A DNA stretch of 64,000 nucleotides from JAHRAW01 sp965249835 (GTDB lineage Bacteria; Pseudomonadota; Gammaproteobacteria; Arenicellales; Poriferihabitantaceae), in NCBI GenBank assembly GCA_965249835.1, contig CBDFMY010000003.1, positions 310,001 through 374,000 of the forward strand, written 5' to 3'. The notes beneath the pieces are model-generated. The model was not told where the DNA came from. It worked only from the letters and a program-made list of their open reading frames with translations, and made no database searches. Of this stretch, positions 1 through 12,689 are shown piece after piece. Positions within the stretch are counted from its first letter, which is position 1. Each line of letters opens with the position of its first letter. The translations under genes and the position numbers were made by a program.

Positions 1-75
1 GCGCGGCAATGCTAACGCGAATGAAGTCGAAATCCTCAACCGTATCGCTTTGCTTGAACAGATTGAAAATGTCTC

Positions 76-79
<4 letters not shown>
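1..79 (-). CDS. rpoC: RNA polymerase subunit beta' (N-terminal fragment)
   Basis: This is only the first 26 codons of the beta' subunit, which carries the catalytic Mg-binding loop of RNA polymerase further on. The visible residues begin MRDIFNLFKQSDTVEDFD, matching the start of proteobacterial RpoC, and the gene runs off the left edge of the window. Its ATG overlaps the rpoB stop codon in an ATGA arrangement, so the two large subunits are probably translationally coupled, as expected for equimolar subunits. Identification rests on these residues plus position immediately after rpoB. Confidence 0.93.
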
Positions 80-4206
<4,127 letters not shown>

Positions 4207-4284
4207 TTAAGTTGCCCTCATTTAATCGGACCGCAGCACCGCACTTATCCCCACACCGAGCCGTTGGGCACCGCATGGGGCGTA

Positions 4285-4323
4285 ATTTGTCATGGCTCCG
4301 AGAACACCGAAGCCATGACAAAT
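4285..4323 (-). promoter_or_regulatory. perfect 13-bp inverted repeat between rplL and rpoB
   Basis: ATTTGTCATGGCT at 4285-4297 is repeated in inverse at 4311-4323 with a 13-nt loop whose ends can add further pairs. In the transcript this would be a long stem with no U-run after it, so it does not look like a simple terminator. In E. coli the rplL-rpoB gap holds a partial attenuator and an RNase III cleavage stem; this hairpin is in the equivalent place and could set the ratio of ribosomal protein to polymerase transcripts. The role is inferred from position. Confidence 0.6.
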
Positions 4324-4451
4324 CAGCCGGTCACTTTCAGTTGTGTCCCAGTTATGTCGGCGACCATCAGTTCGGTCGACGACCCCGTCCGGCGGGTGAA
4401 TTGGCAGCGCAGCCGACCCGGCTGCGCCGCAATATTCAAACCGCAAACTCA

Positions 4452-4841
4452 TTACTTGAGTTCGGCTGTGCCGCCGGCTTCCTCAATTTGCTTTTTGAAG
4501 CCTTCGGCTTCCTCTTTATTGATGCCTTCTTTGACTGGCGGACCGCCCGGTGCGGCTTCCACCAGATCCTTTGCCTCCCTGAGGCCAAGGGCGGTGATAG
4601 CACGCACCGCTTTGATTACGCCGACTTTTTTGTCGCCGAAACCGGTCAGCAGCAGATTGAACTCGGTTTGCTCATCGACTACTTCGGCGGCACCGGATGC
4701 GACTCCGGGAGCTGCGGCTACCGCGACTGCCGCAGACGCGGAGACACCGAATTTCTCTTCCATGTCCTTGATTAACTCGGACAGGTCAAGCACCGACATC
4801 TCGGCGATGCCATCGAGGATTTCTTGTTTGCTTAAAGCCAT
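4452..4841 (-). CDS. rplL: 50S ribosomal protein L7/L12
   Basis: L7/L12 forms the mobile stalk that recruits translational GTPases. The 129-residue protein has the expected plan: an N-terminal dimerisation segment (about 1-35), an Ala/Val-rich hinge (SASAAVAVAAAPGVASGAAEV) and a C-terminal globular domain with KVGVIKAVRAITALGLREAKDLVE. A good Shine-Dalgarno (AGGAG) sits just before the ATG. It follows rplJ by 90 nt, the usual rplJL pair, and is the last ribosomal gene before rpoBC. Confidence 0.97.
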   Translation of the reverse strand: MALSKQEILDGIAEMSVLDLSELIKDMEEKFGVSASAAVAVAAAPGVASGAAEVVDEQTEFNLLLTGFGDKKVGVIKAVRAITALGLREAKDLVEAAPGGPPVKEGINKEEAEGFKKQIEEAGGTAELK

Positions 4842-4931
4842 GGTTTGTTTCTCCTGATAACTATAAAACGAAAAAAAAAATTAAATTTCAGTGAATGAAT
4901 GTGCGTACGATGAGCCAATAACACCGCGTGA

Positions 4932-5456
4932 CTAAGCCGCCTCTTTTGACTGCGCAAGCGCGGCGGTGGTGCGAACGAAACGGGCCGGAATCTCGCCCAG
5001 AGTCGCCGCCAACTTTCGTATCGGCGCCGCCATAGTGCCAACCAGTTGCGCAATGAGTTGGTCGCGCCCCGGCAGTTTTGCCAAACCGCTGATGGTACCG
5101 ACATCAATCAGCGCACCGTTCATGACGCCCACGGTAATCTTAAAGTCATCGTTGTCTTTGGCGAACCGCGCCATTACCCGCGCCACCGCGACCGGATCTT
5201 CACCTGCCGAAAAAATCACCGGACCGGTGAAATGTTCGCTCAAACACGCGAAGTCGGAACCTTCAATAACGCGCTTGGCAAGGCTGTTTTTGACTACCCT
5301 TACCCACACGCCCTGATTGTGCGCTTCGCCGCGTAAAGCGGTCAGTTGCGCAACGGTTAATCCGCGATACTCGGCAAGCACACCAGCCTGTGCCGAAGCA
5401 ATCGCCTCGGACACATCGCTAACCACTGTCTTTTTCTGCTCAAGACTCAGACTCAT
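4932..5456 (-). CDS. rplJ: 50S ribosomal protein L10
   Basis: L10 anchors L7/L12 dimers to 23S rRNA and, with them, represses its own operon. The product reads MSLSLEQKKTVVSDVSEAIASAQAGVLAEYRGLTVAQLTALR and has about 174 residues, slightly over the usual 165. I chose the ATG at 5456 over a GTG three codons upstream because that GTG lies inside the Shine-Dalgarno GAGGAGTG. A structured leader lies upstream. Confidence 0.96.
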   Translation of the reverse strand: MSLSLEQKKTVVSDVSEAIASAQAGVLAEYRGLTVAQLTALRGEAHNQGVWVRVVKNSLAKRVIEGSDFACLSEHFTGPVIFSAGEDPVAVARVMARFAKDNDDFKITVGVMNGALIDVGTISGLAKLPGRDQLIAQLVGTMAAPIRKLAATLGEIPARFVRTTAALAQSKEAA

Positions 5457-5509
5457 AACGAGCACTCCTCACTGAAAAATGGCGCGCCGCCGCGGGCTGA
5501 TGCCCGAAC

Positions 5510-5595
5510 CAGAACCGCCGTCTGCGCCGGCCCCTTGCCCACTAAACTTTCGTGGGCGGGGATTTAAGAACCTTGCGGCTCACCTGCGGTCTTTG
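5510..5595 (-). promoter_or_regulatory. L10 leader-like mRNA element
   Basis: Upstream of rplJ the RNA-sense strand contains GACCGCAGGTG (5591-5581), a GCCCAC/GTGGGC hairpin, and CCGGCGCAGACGGCGG (5530-5515). The two outer segments resemble the conserved pieces of the enterobacterial L10 leader (GACCGCAGGUG and GUAGACGG), which bind the L10-(L12)4 complex for autogenous repression of rplJL. The match is by eye and the fold was not computed. Confidence 0.6.
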
Positions 5596-5672
5596 ACAAT
5601 TCCCCATTCACTACGACCAGTAATTCAGGAGAATCACAAAACTAAAGCGCAAAATTAAAAGATAACTTCACC

Positions 5673-6434
5673 CTATCGAATCGCGGCGATGCTGCCACGC
5701 TCCACCGATATGCCGGGGCCCATGGTGCTGGACAACGCCACCCGATAAATGTATTGCCCCTTGCTGGAAGCGGGCTTTGATTTAATCAATGCGGCAACCA
5801 ACGCATTCAGGTTTTCCGCCAGATCTTCCGGCGCAAAAGAAACCTTGCCGATCGGGCAGTGAATCAGCCCGGCTTTGTCGATGCGATACTGCACCTGACC
5901 GGCCTTGGCATCCCGTACCGCCTTGCTGACATCGGTGGTCACGGTGCCGACCTTGGGATTCGGCATCAAGCCGCGCGGCCCAAGCACCTGCCCCAGTTGC
6001 CCGACGATGCGCATGGCATCCGGAGTGGCGATGCACAGGTCAAATTCTATGCGCCCTTGTTTGACGGCATCCGCCAGATCATCCAACCCGACCAAATCGG
6101 CACCGGCAGCGCGCGCCGCTTCGGCGTTTTCGCCATCGGCAAACACCGCCACCCGCACCGTTTTACCGGTGCCTTTGGGCAACACCGTGGCACCACGAAC
6201 GTTCTGGTCGGATTTGCGCGCATTGACCCCAAGGTTGACCGCCGCGTCCACCGATTCATCAAACTTCGCCGAGGCCAATTCTTTGACCAGCGACAGCGCT
6301 TGGTTCAGCGGATATAGTTTTTCGCGGTCGATTTTCTCAACCGCCGCACGAATTCTTTTACCGCCGCCGCCAATGGGTTTAGTGCCGGATTTGATGCCGG
6401 TTTGGGTTTCGGTTTTGATTGGTTCTTTTGCCAT
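5673..6434 (-). CDS. rplA: 50S ribosomal protein L1
   Basis: L1 binds 23S rRNA at the E-site stalk and can repress its own mRNA. The 253-residue product has canonical blocks: VDAAVNLGVNARKSDQNVRG, ATVLPKGTGKTVRVAVFA and GRIEFDLCIATPDAMRIVGQ with LGPRGLMPNPKVGTVT. Compared with E. coli L1 (234 residues) it carries about 20 extra N-terminal residues rich in Lys, Thr and Gly (KTETQTGIKSGTKPIGGGG) before the conserved KRIRAAVEKID segment. The ATG lies 2 nt after the rplK stop, so the start is well supported by coupling. Confidence 0.97.
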   Translation of the reverse strand: MAKEPIKTETQTGIKSGTKPIGGGGKRIRAAVEKIDREKLYPLNQALSLVKELASAKFDESVDAAVNLGVNARKSDQNVRGATVLPKGTGKTVRVAVFADGENAEAARAAGADLVGLDDLADAVKQGRIEFDLCIATPDAMRIVGQLGQVLGPRGLMPNPKVGTVTTDVSKAVRDAKAGQVQYRIDKAGLIHCPIGKVSFAPEDLAENLNALVAALIKSKPASSKGQYIYRVALSSTMGPGISVERGSIAAIR

Positions 6435-6436
6435 GA

Positions 6437-6868
6437 CTACACGCCCTCGGTTTCAATGCCCATGCTGCGGGCACTGCCGGCGATAATGCGCACTGCGCGC
6501 TCAAGGTCATATGAGTTCAAATCGGGCTCTTTGGTTTTGGCGATTTCCTCAAGTTGCGTGCGGGTCACGGTGCCGACTTTGTCGCGGTTGGGGGTGCCAC
6601 TGCCTTTGTCCACGCCCGCGGCTTTTTTAAGCAACACCGAGGCCGGCGGAGTTTTTTTGATGTAATCAAAACTCTTATCGGTATACACCGTAATCACCAC
6701 CGGAATCGGCAATCCCTTTTCCATATCCGCGGTCTCGGCGTTGAACGCTTTGCAAAAATCCATGATGTTGACGCCGTGCTGCCCCAGCGCCGGACCCACC
6801 GGTGGGCTCGGTTTGGCCTCCCCTGCGGGCACCTGCAATTTAACAAATGCGTCTATTTTCTTTGCCAT
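6437..6868 (-). CDS. rplK: 50S ribosomal protein L11
   Basis: L11 forms the GTPase-associated centre with 23S rRNA. The 143-residue protein starts MAKKIDAFVKLQVPAGEAKPSPPVGPALGQ, as in nearly all bacteria, and ends with the RNA-binding domain (SYDLERAVRIIAGSARSMGI). The start at 6868 has AAGGAGTC placed correctly; a longer frame begins 7 codons upstream but lacks conserved sequence. It is followed by rplA after 2 nt. Confidence 0.97.
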   Translation of the reverse strand: MAKKIDAFVKLQVPAGEAKPSPPVGPALGQHGVNIMDFCKAFNAETADMEKGLPIPVVITVYTDKSFDYIKKTPPASVLLKKAAGVDKGSGTPNRDKVGTVTRTQLEEIAKTKEPDLNSYDLERAVRIIAGSARSMGIETEGV

Positions 6869-6966
6869 GATTGACTCCTTCGGGTGCAAACGCCCGGGCT
6901 TTCGCGCCAGACTGCCCGGTTATGGTGTATCGTGATTAATTTCATCGGGTTCATCGGGTGAATGTT

Positions 6967-7584
6967 TCAGCCTTTGGCAACGTGAATGAAATCCAGTTCC
7001 ACCGGCGTCGAACGCCCGAGGATCGTGACCGAAACGCGCAGTTTCGCTTTTTCAAAATTGACATCTTCCACGGTTCCGTTGAACTCCGCGAACGGCCCAT
7101 CAATAATCCGCACCAACTCCCCGGGCGCGAAAGTGAACTTCATCTTCGGCTTGTCCACGCTGTCCGAGACCTGCTGAATAATTTCCTCGGCTTCGCGGTC
7201 GGTAATCGGCATCGGACGGTTTTCGGTGCCGCCGATGAACCCGGCCACCCGCGGCACGCTCTTGACCAGATGCCAACTTTCATCGGTCATGTGCATGTGC
7301 ACCAGCACATAACCGGGGAAAAATTTTCGCTCGCTGGTGCGCTTCTGGCCGCCTTTCATTTCTACCACTTCTTCGGTGGGCACCAGAATTTCACCGAAAT
7401 ATTCCCGCATATCACTGCGATCAATATACTCGCGCAGGGATTTCTGCACGTGCTTCTCATAGCCGGAAAACGCCTGGATTACATACCAGCGTTTGTCCTG
7501 CTTGCCATCGGCATGGTCTTTGGCGTCGGAATCGTTCTGCGCCGTCGCTTGTTCGGTTGTTGGTTCGGTTGCTTGTTCAGTCAT
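6967..7584 (-). CDS. nusG: transcription termination/antitermination protein NusG
   Basis: NusG binds RNA polymerase and couples it to Rho or to the ribosome. The 205-residue product carries a Thr/Gln/Asp-rich N-terminal extension (about 30 residues, TEQATEPTTEQATAQ), then the NGN domain (RWYVIQAFSGYEKHVQKSLREYI, FFPGYVLVHMHMTDESWHLV) and a C-terminal KOW domain (GELVRIIDGPFAEFNGTVEDVN). The extension makes it longer than E. coli NusG (181). It follows secE by 36 nt, the standard pair. Confidence 0.97.
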   Translation of the reverse strand: MTEQATEPTTEQATAQNDSDAKDHADGKQDKRWYVIQAFSGYEKHVQKSLREYIDRSDMREYFGEILVPTEEVVEMKGGQKRTSERKFFPGYVLVHMHMTDESWHLVKSVPRVAGFIGGTENRPMPITDREAEEIIQQVSDSVDKPKMKFTFAPGELVRIIDGPFAEFNGTVEDVNFEKAKLRVSVTILGRSTPVELDFIHVAKG

Positions 7585-7620
7585 AATGTTCGGTCATGGC
7601 TTTTGGTTTTCTGCGATTGC

Positions 7621-7971
7621 CTAACTGCCTTTCAGCCCAAGAATCAGGTCGTAAATGCCATAAAACGACAACGAATCCAGTAGCCACAAATACAACCCAA
7701 ACAAAATCACCATGACGATCACCAGTCCGGTAACCTGCATGGCTTCGCGTCGCCCCGGCCACACCATTTTCTGGCGTTCGACATTCGCGCCTTTGGCGAA
7801 CACCACCACCGCTCTGCCCGCATCGGTGGTCAAGGTGAGCGCGCAAGCGGCTACCACGCCGGCCAGCACCGCACCGACCCGGGCAATCTGCAACCAATCG
7901 CTAAACTGGTAATAGACCGCCACCGCGGCGGCGATAATCAGTCCGGCGAGAATGAGTTTAATCTTGTCTAT
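7621..7971 (-). CDS. secE: preprotein translocase subunit SecE, probable AUA start
   Basis: SecE is the small essential subunit of the SecYEG channel. The conserved core is clear: two hydrophobic segments, then FAKGANVERQKMVWPGRREAMQVT and a last membrane helix. The first GTG in frame (7923) would cut through the first hydrophobic segment (KLILAGLIIAAAVAVYY). Upstream in frame there is no ATG, GTG or TTG before a stop; the best site is ATA at 7971, preceded by TGAGGT at about 9 nt, giving 116 residues beginning with IDKIKLIL. The start is therefore an inference; the gene itself is certain. Confidence 0.9.
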   Translation of the reverse strand: MDKIKLILAGLIIAAAVAVYYQFSDWLQIARVGAVLAGVVAACALTLTTDAGRAVVVFAKGANVERQKMVWPGRREAMQVTGLVIVMVILFGLYLWLLDSLSFYGIYDLILGLKGS

Positions 7972-8006
7972 GGCTGCAAAACCTCAGGTTCAGATGCTCC
8001 ACGGTT

Positions 8007-8082
8007 TGGCAGGCCAGGAGGGAATCGAACCCCCAACCTGCGGTTTTGGAGACCGCCGCTCTGCCAATTGAGCTACTGGCCT
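8007..8082 (-). tRNA. tRNA-Trp (CCA anticodon)
   Basis: A 76-nt cloverleaf with acceptor AGGCCAG pairing CTGGCCT, discriminator G and an encoded CCA (8009-8007). The anticodon loop reads CTCCAAA with CCA at 8049-8047, and the T-arm contains GGTTCGATTCC. Position between tuf and secE is where tRNA-Trp lies in many proteobacteria. Confidence 0.97.
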
Positions 8083-8119
8083 TCTACACAAAACTTCCAG
8101 ACAACTTTTCCTCTGCCAC

Positions 8120-9310
8120 TCACGCAATAATTTTGGTGACCACGCCGGCACCAACGGTGCGTCCGCCTTCGCGTATCGCAAAGCGCAAACTTTCCTCCAT
8201 CGCAATCGGCGCAATCAACTCGGCCGAGAGTTTTACATTGTCACCCGGCATGACCATCTCCACCTCCGCCGGCAACTCCACCGCTCCGGTTACATCCGTG
8301 GTGCGAAAGTAAAACTGCGGACGATAGCCCTTGAAAAATGGCGTATGACGACCGCCTTCTTCTTTCGACAGAACATAAACCTCGGCCTCAAACTTGGTGT
8401 GCGGCGTGATCGATTTGGGCTTCGCCAATACCTGCCCGCGTTCTACTTCTTCGCGCTTGGTGCCACGAAGCAAAATGCCAACATTGTCGCCGGCGCGACC
8501 TTCGTCCAATAATTTGCGGAACATCTCCACGCCGGTGCAGGTGCTGCTGGCGGTCTCTCGTATGCCAACGATGGCGAGTTCCTCGCCCACCTTGATCACA
8601 CCCCGTTCTATGCGTCCGGTCACCACCGTGCCGCGACCGGAAATAGAAAATACATCCTCCACCGGCATCAGGAAATCACCATCCACCGCCCGCTCCGGCT
8701 GTGGAATGTAACTGTCCAGTGCTTCGGCCAGTTTGATGATGGAGCCGGCACCCATGTCCGACTCATCGCCTTCCAGTGCTTTCAGAGCGCTGCCGGTGAT
8801 AATCGGCGTCTGCTCGCCGGGGAAGTCATAACTATCCAATAACTCGCGCACTTCCATCTCCACCAACTCCAGCAACTCGGCATCGTCCACCATGTCGGCT
8901 TTGTTCAAATACACCACGATATACGGCACTCCCACCTGACGCGCCAGCAGAATGTGCTCGCGGGTCTGCGGCATGGGACCATCGGCGGCGCTGACCACTA
9001 CAATCGCGCCGTCCATCTGCGCCGCGCCGGTGATCATGTTCTTGACATAATCGGCGTGCCCCGGACAGTCCACATGGGCATAGTGGCGGGCTTCGGTCTC
9101 GTATTCGACATGCGCGGTGGCGATGGTGATGCCGCGCTCGCGCTCCTCCGGCGCATTGTCAATATCGGCAAACGCCTTGCTCTCACCGCCATACTTACTC
9201 GACAGCACCCGCGTCATGGCCGCCGTCAAAGTCGTCTTGCCATGATCTACATGGCCAATCGTGCCGACATTTACATGCGGCTTGGTTCTTTCAAATTTCG
9301 CTTTAGCCAT
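8120..9310 (-). CDS. tuf: elongation factor Tu
   Basis: EF-Tu delivers aminoacyl-tRNA to the ribosome. The 396-residue product has G1 GHVDHGKTT, the switch region ERERGITI, G3 DCPGHADYV and G4 NKADMVD, followed by beta-barrel domains 2 and 3, ending VTKIIA. Length is exactly that of the family. It lies 45 nt after fusA and directly before tRNA-Trp and secE. Only this tuf is visible here; rpsJ, which usually follows the fusA-linked tuf, is absent. A clean Shine-Dalgarno (AGGAGAC) precedes the ATG. Confidence 0.98.
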   Translation of the reverse strand: MAKAKFERTKPHVNVGTIGHVDHGKTTLTAAMTRVLSSKYGGESKAFADIDNAPEERERGITIATAHVEYETEARHYAHVDCPGHADYVKNMITGAAQMDGAIVVVSAADGPMPQTREHILLARQVGVPYIVVYLNKADMVDDAELLELVEMEVRELLDSYDFPGEQTPIITGSALKALEGDESDMGAGSIIKLAEALDSYIPQPERAVDGDFLMPVEDVFSISGRGTVVTGRIERGVIKVGEELAIVGIRETASSTCTGVEMFRKLLDEGRAGDNVGILLRGTKREEVERGQVLAKPKSITPHTKFEAEVYVLSKEEGGRHTPFFKGYRPQFYFRTTDVTGAVELPAEVEMVMPGDNVKLSAELIAPIAMEESLRFAIREGGRTVGAGVVTKIIA

Positions 9311-9355
9311 TGTCGTCTCCTAAGTTTGCTCTAAAGATTTAATTCAACATTTCGA

Positions 9356-11455
9356 TTAAGCAGCCTTGATGGCTTCGGCCACACTGACCGGAACCGGCGC
9401 GTATTTCTGAAATTCCATGGTGTAGGTGGCGCGCCCTTGCGTCGCCGAACGCAACGCCGTGGCGTAGCCGAACATCTCCGACAGCGGCACCTCGGCTTTG
9501 ACCACCTTGCCGCCGGGCGAGTCATCCATCTCCTGAATCATGCCGCGCCGCGAACTCAAATCACCGGTGACGCTACCCATGTATTCTTCCGGCGTGACCA
9601 CTTCCACCGCCATCAGCGGCTCAAGAATCTGCGGCTTCGCCTGACGCACACCTTCCTTGAAAGCCTGAATGCCGGCCGCCTTGAACGCGTGTTCGGACGA
9701 ATCCACTTCGTGATAGGAGCCGTAATACAAGGTTGCCTTGATATCAATCACCGGATAACCGGCGATTACCCCGGACTGCATCGCCTCCTGAACGCCCTTG
9801 TCCACCGACGGGATGTATTCCCGCGGAATTACGCCACCCTTAATTGCATCGACAAACTCGTAGCCGCTGCCTAACTCACGCGGCTCGAGACGAAGGAACA
9901 CATGCCCATATTGTCCGCGTCCGCCAGTTTGCTTGACGTATTTATGTTCCCGCTCCACCGTCTCGGTGATGGTTTCGCGATACGCCACCTGCGGCCTGCC
10001 GATATTGGCGGCGACATTGAACTCGCGCTTGAGGCGATCAATGATGATCTCCAAGTGCAACTCGCCCATGCCGGAGATGATGGTCTGACCCGATTCTTCG
10101 TCTGAACTGACGCGGAACGACGGATCTTCTTTTGCCAACTTGCCGAGCGCAATGCCGAGTTTCTCCTGATCGCTTTTGGTTTTTGGCTCCACCGCCTGGG
10201 AAATGACCGGCTGCGGGAACTCCATGCGCTCCAACACCACTTCGGCGCTCTGGTCGCACAGGGTGTCGCCGGTGGTCACATACTTAAGCCCGACCGCGGC
10301 GGCGATGTCACCGGCACGAACTTCTTTGATGTCCTCGCGGTTATTGGAATGCATCTGCAAGATGCGGCCGACGCGCTCTTTTTTTCTTTTGACCGAGTTA
10401 TACACGGTCTGCCCGGAGCCGAGCACACCGGAATAAACCCGGAAGAAAACCAACTGCCCGAAAAACGGATCGGACATGATTTTGAAACCGAGCGCGGCGA
10501 ACGGCTCGTCGTCATCGGGTTTGCGCACGACTTCGGTTTTGCCGTCTCCATCAACGCTGGAATGTCCGATGATAGGCGGCACATCGAGCGGGCTCGGCAG
10601 GTAATCCACCACGCCGTCCAGCATCGCTTGTACGCCTTTGTTTTTGAACGCCGACCCGCAAAACACCGGGATGACTTCGTTACTCAAAGTACGGATGCGG
10701 ATGCCTTTTCTGATGTCATCTTGGTCGAGGCTTCCCTTGTCGAAATATTTTTCCATCAATCCCTCGTCGGACTCCACCGCGGCCTCGACCAGTTTTTCAT
10801 GATACTCCTCGCACAATTTCAGCAAATGCTGCGGAATGTCGCACTCCTCAAACTTGGTACCCATGGCATCCTGATCCCAGTGCAACGCCTTCATCTTTGC
10901 CAGATCCACCACACCCTTGAAGCCTTCTTCGACACCGATGGGAACCTGCATGACCACCGGGTTGGCGCCCAGACGGGTGCGAATCTGCCCGACCACGCGG
11001 AAGAAATCCGCACCGATGCGGTCCATTTTATTGACGAAGGCCATGCGTGGGACATGGTATTTGTTGGCTTGACGCCATACCGTCTCGGACTGCGGCTCGC
11101 ATCCGCCGACCGCGCAAAACACCGCCACCGCGCCATCCAACACGCGCAACGAGCGTTCCACTTCAATGGTGAAGTCAACATGGCCGGGGGTGTCGATGAT
11201 GTTGATGCGGTGCTGCGGATATTGCCGCCCCATGCCCGACCAAAAGCAAGTGGTGGCGGCCGAGGTGATGGTGATGCCGCGTTCCTGCTCTTGCTCCATC
11301 CAGTCCATCACCGCGTTGCCGTCGTGCACCTCGCCCATCTTGTGCGACAGGCCGGTGTAGAACAATACGCGCTCGGTGGTCGTGGTCTTGCCGGCATCAA
11401 TGTGCGCCATGATGCCGATGTTGCGGTAACGTTCAAGCGGAGTTTGTCTTGCCAC
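9356..11455 (-). CDS. fusA: elongation factor G
   Basis: EF-G drives translocation. The 699-residue product has AHIDAGKTTTTER, QEQERGITI, DTPGHVDFT and VNKMDRIGADF in domain I, followed by the other four domains in order (HKYVKQTGGRGQYGHV in domain IV, then SSRRGMIQEMDDSPGGKVVKAEVPLSEMFGYAT near the end). Length fits the classical FusA. It sits between rpsG and tuf in the str operon order. The 91-nt gap to rpsG contains a short AT-rich tandem repeat. Confidence 0.98.
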   Translation of the reverse strand: MARQTPLERYRNIGIMAHIDAGKTTTTERVLFYTGLSHKMGEVHDGNAVMDWMEQEQERGITITSAATTCFWSGMGRQYPQHRINIIDTPGHVDFTIEVERSLRVLDGAVAVFCAVGGCEPQSETVWRQANKYHVPRMAFVNKMDRIGADFFRVVGQIRTRLGANPVVMQVPIGVEEGFKGVVDLAKMKALHWDQDAMGTKFEECDIPQHLLKLCEEYHEKLVEAAVESDEGLMEKYFDKGSLDQDDIRKGIRIRTLSNEVIPVFCGSAFKNKGVQAMLDGVVDYLPSPLDVPPIIGHSSVDGDGKTEVVRKPDDDEPFAALGFKIMSDPFFGQLVFFRVYSGVLGSGQTVYNSVKRKKERVGRILQMHSNNREDIKEVRAGDIAAAVGLKYVTTGDTLCDQSAEVVLERMEFPQPVISQAVEPKTKSDQEKLGIALGKLAKEDPSFRVSSDEESGQTIISGMGELHLEIIIDRLKREFNVAANIGRPQVAYRETITETVEREHKYVKQTGGRGQYGHVFLRLEPRELGSGYEFVDAIKGGVIPREYIPSVDKGVQEAMQSGVIAGYPVIDIKATLYYGSYHEVDSSEHAFKAAGIQAFKEGVRQAKPQILEPLMAVEVVTPEEYMGSVTGDLSSRRGMIQEMDDSPGGKVVKAEVPLSEMFGYATALRSATQGRATYTMEFQKYAPVPVSVAEAIKAA

Positions 11456-11492
11456 TTTATTGACTCGGGTAATTCGCGTTAATCAAAATCAA

Positions 11493-11528
11493 TCAAAATT
11501 GAAATCAAAATTGAAATCAAAATTCAAA
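11493..11528. repeat. three 12-bp tandem repeats in the rpsG-fusA gap
   Basis: TCAAAATTGAAA is repeated at 11493-11504 and 11505-11516, with a one-base variant (TCAAAATTCAAA) at 11517-11528. The array is AT-rich within a GC-rich operon and lies in the transcribed spacer between rpsG and fusA, just before the EF-G start. Each unit is itself nearly palindromic. Confidence 0.85.
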
Positions 11529-11546
11529 GGCCATTCAAAGCACCAA

Positions 11547-12017
11547 CTAAAAACGATAGTGCGAAAACGCCTTGTTGGCTTCCGCCATCTTCAGTGTGTC
11601 TTCGCGTTTTTTCACCGCGCTGCCGCGCTCTTCGGACGCATCCATCAACTCGCCGGCCAGCCGTGCGGTCATGGATTTCTCGTTGCGCTTGCGCGCCGCG
11701 ATAACCAGCCAGCGCATGGCAAGCGCCAACTGCCGATTGGGGCGAACCTCCACCGGAATCTGGTAGGTCGCGCCCCCGACTCGACGGCTTTTCACTTCAA
11801 CGCCGGGGCTCACTTTTTCAATGGCCGTATTGAACACCTCGACCGGGTCCTCCTTGCCGCGCTCCTTGATGATTTCAAGCGCGTCATACAGAATCTTCTC
11901 GGCAATGGATTTTTTGCCGCACCGCATCATGATGTTGATGAACTTCGCAATCGTCCGATCCTTGTATTTCGGATCGGGCAGAATGTCCCGTTTCGGTACT
12001 TCTCTTCGTCTTGGCAT
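11547..12017 (-). CDS. rpsG: 30S ribosomal protein S7
   Basis: S7 nucleates assembly of the 30S head. The 156-residue protein starts MPRRREVPKRDILPDPKYKD and contains FINIMMRCGKKSIAEKILYDALEII and VGGATYQIPVEVRPNRQ, all family signatures, ending NKAFSHYRF. Length equals the classical bacterial protein. In E. coli S7 represses its operon from the rpsL-rpsG spacer; the spacer here (12018-12193, 176 nt) is long enough for such a site but I did not identify a convincing structure. Confidence 0.97.
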   Translation of the reverse strand: MPRRREVPKRDILPDPKYKDRTIAKFINIMMRCGKKSIAEKILYDALEIIKERGKEDPVEVFNTAIEKVSPGVEVKSRRVGGATYQIPVEVRPNRQLALAMRWLVIAARKRNEKSMTARLAGELMDASEERGSAVKKREDTLKMAEANKAFSHYRF

Positions 12018-12193
12018 CGTTCAACTCGCTACTAAAAAAATCACATCACTGGACCGGATACGGGCGAACATCGGCACAGACAACAAACCCGCCTTTGCCT
12101 TGTCGAGCAAGGTCGGGAGTTCACCATTTGTCGGTAGCCGGACGCCCGTCACGCATGGGACCGTCCGCGGACCGCTCGCATCATCTGCGCGGT

Positions 12194-12568
12194 CTATGAC
12201 TTGGGACGCTTTGCCCCGTATTTGGATCGCCCCTGACGGCGGTCGGACACGCCCGAAGTATCCAGCGCGCCACGCACGGTGTGATACCGCACCCCGGGCA
12301 AATCTTTGACACGACCCCCGCGCAACAGCACCACCGAGTGCTCCTGAAGGTTATGCCCTTCGCCACCGATATAAGTGGTGACCTCAAATCCATTGGTCAA
12401 TCGGACGCGCGCTACCTTGCGCAACGCTGAATTCGGCTTTTTCGGCGTAGTCGTATAGACCCGCGTACATACGCCCCGCTTCTGCGGACACGCCTGCAAC
12501 GCAGGGACGTTGGACTTCTTCACCTGCCGCGCACGCGGATTTCTAACCAGTTGGTTTAATGTCGGCAT
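12194..12568 (-). CDS. rpsL: 30S ribosomal protein S12
   Basis: S12 lines the decoding centre. The 124-residue protein reads MPTLNQLVRNPRARQVKKSNVPALQACPQKRG, then TTPKKPNSALRKVARVRL and RGGRVKDLPGVRYHTVRG. The two lysine-containing loops where streptomycin-resistance substitutions arise look wild type. I used the ATG at 12568; the longer frame (17 more codons) is not conserved. It is the first gene of the long minus-strand supercluster and is preceded by a good promoter. Confidence 0.97.
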   Translation of the reverse strand: MPTLNQLVRNPRARQVKKSNVPALQACPQKRGVCTRVYTTTPKKPNSALRKVARVRLTNGFEVTTYIGGEGHNLQEHSVVLLRGGRVKDLPGVRYHTVRGALDTSGVSDRRQGRSKYGAKRPKS

Positions 12569-12689
12569 GTGCCAGATTCGCTCAGTTTCAGTTCGTTTTC
12601 GTGCAAGTTGTCTTGTCAATCGGGGCTTCGTGTGCCGCCCAACATTCTAAAAGAACCCTAAAACCCGACACAATTTCAAAGGGCGCGGG

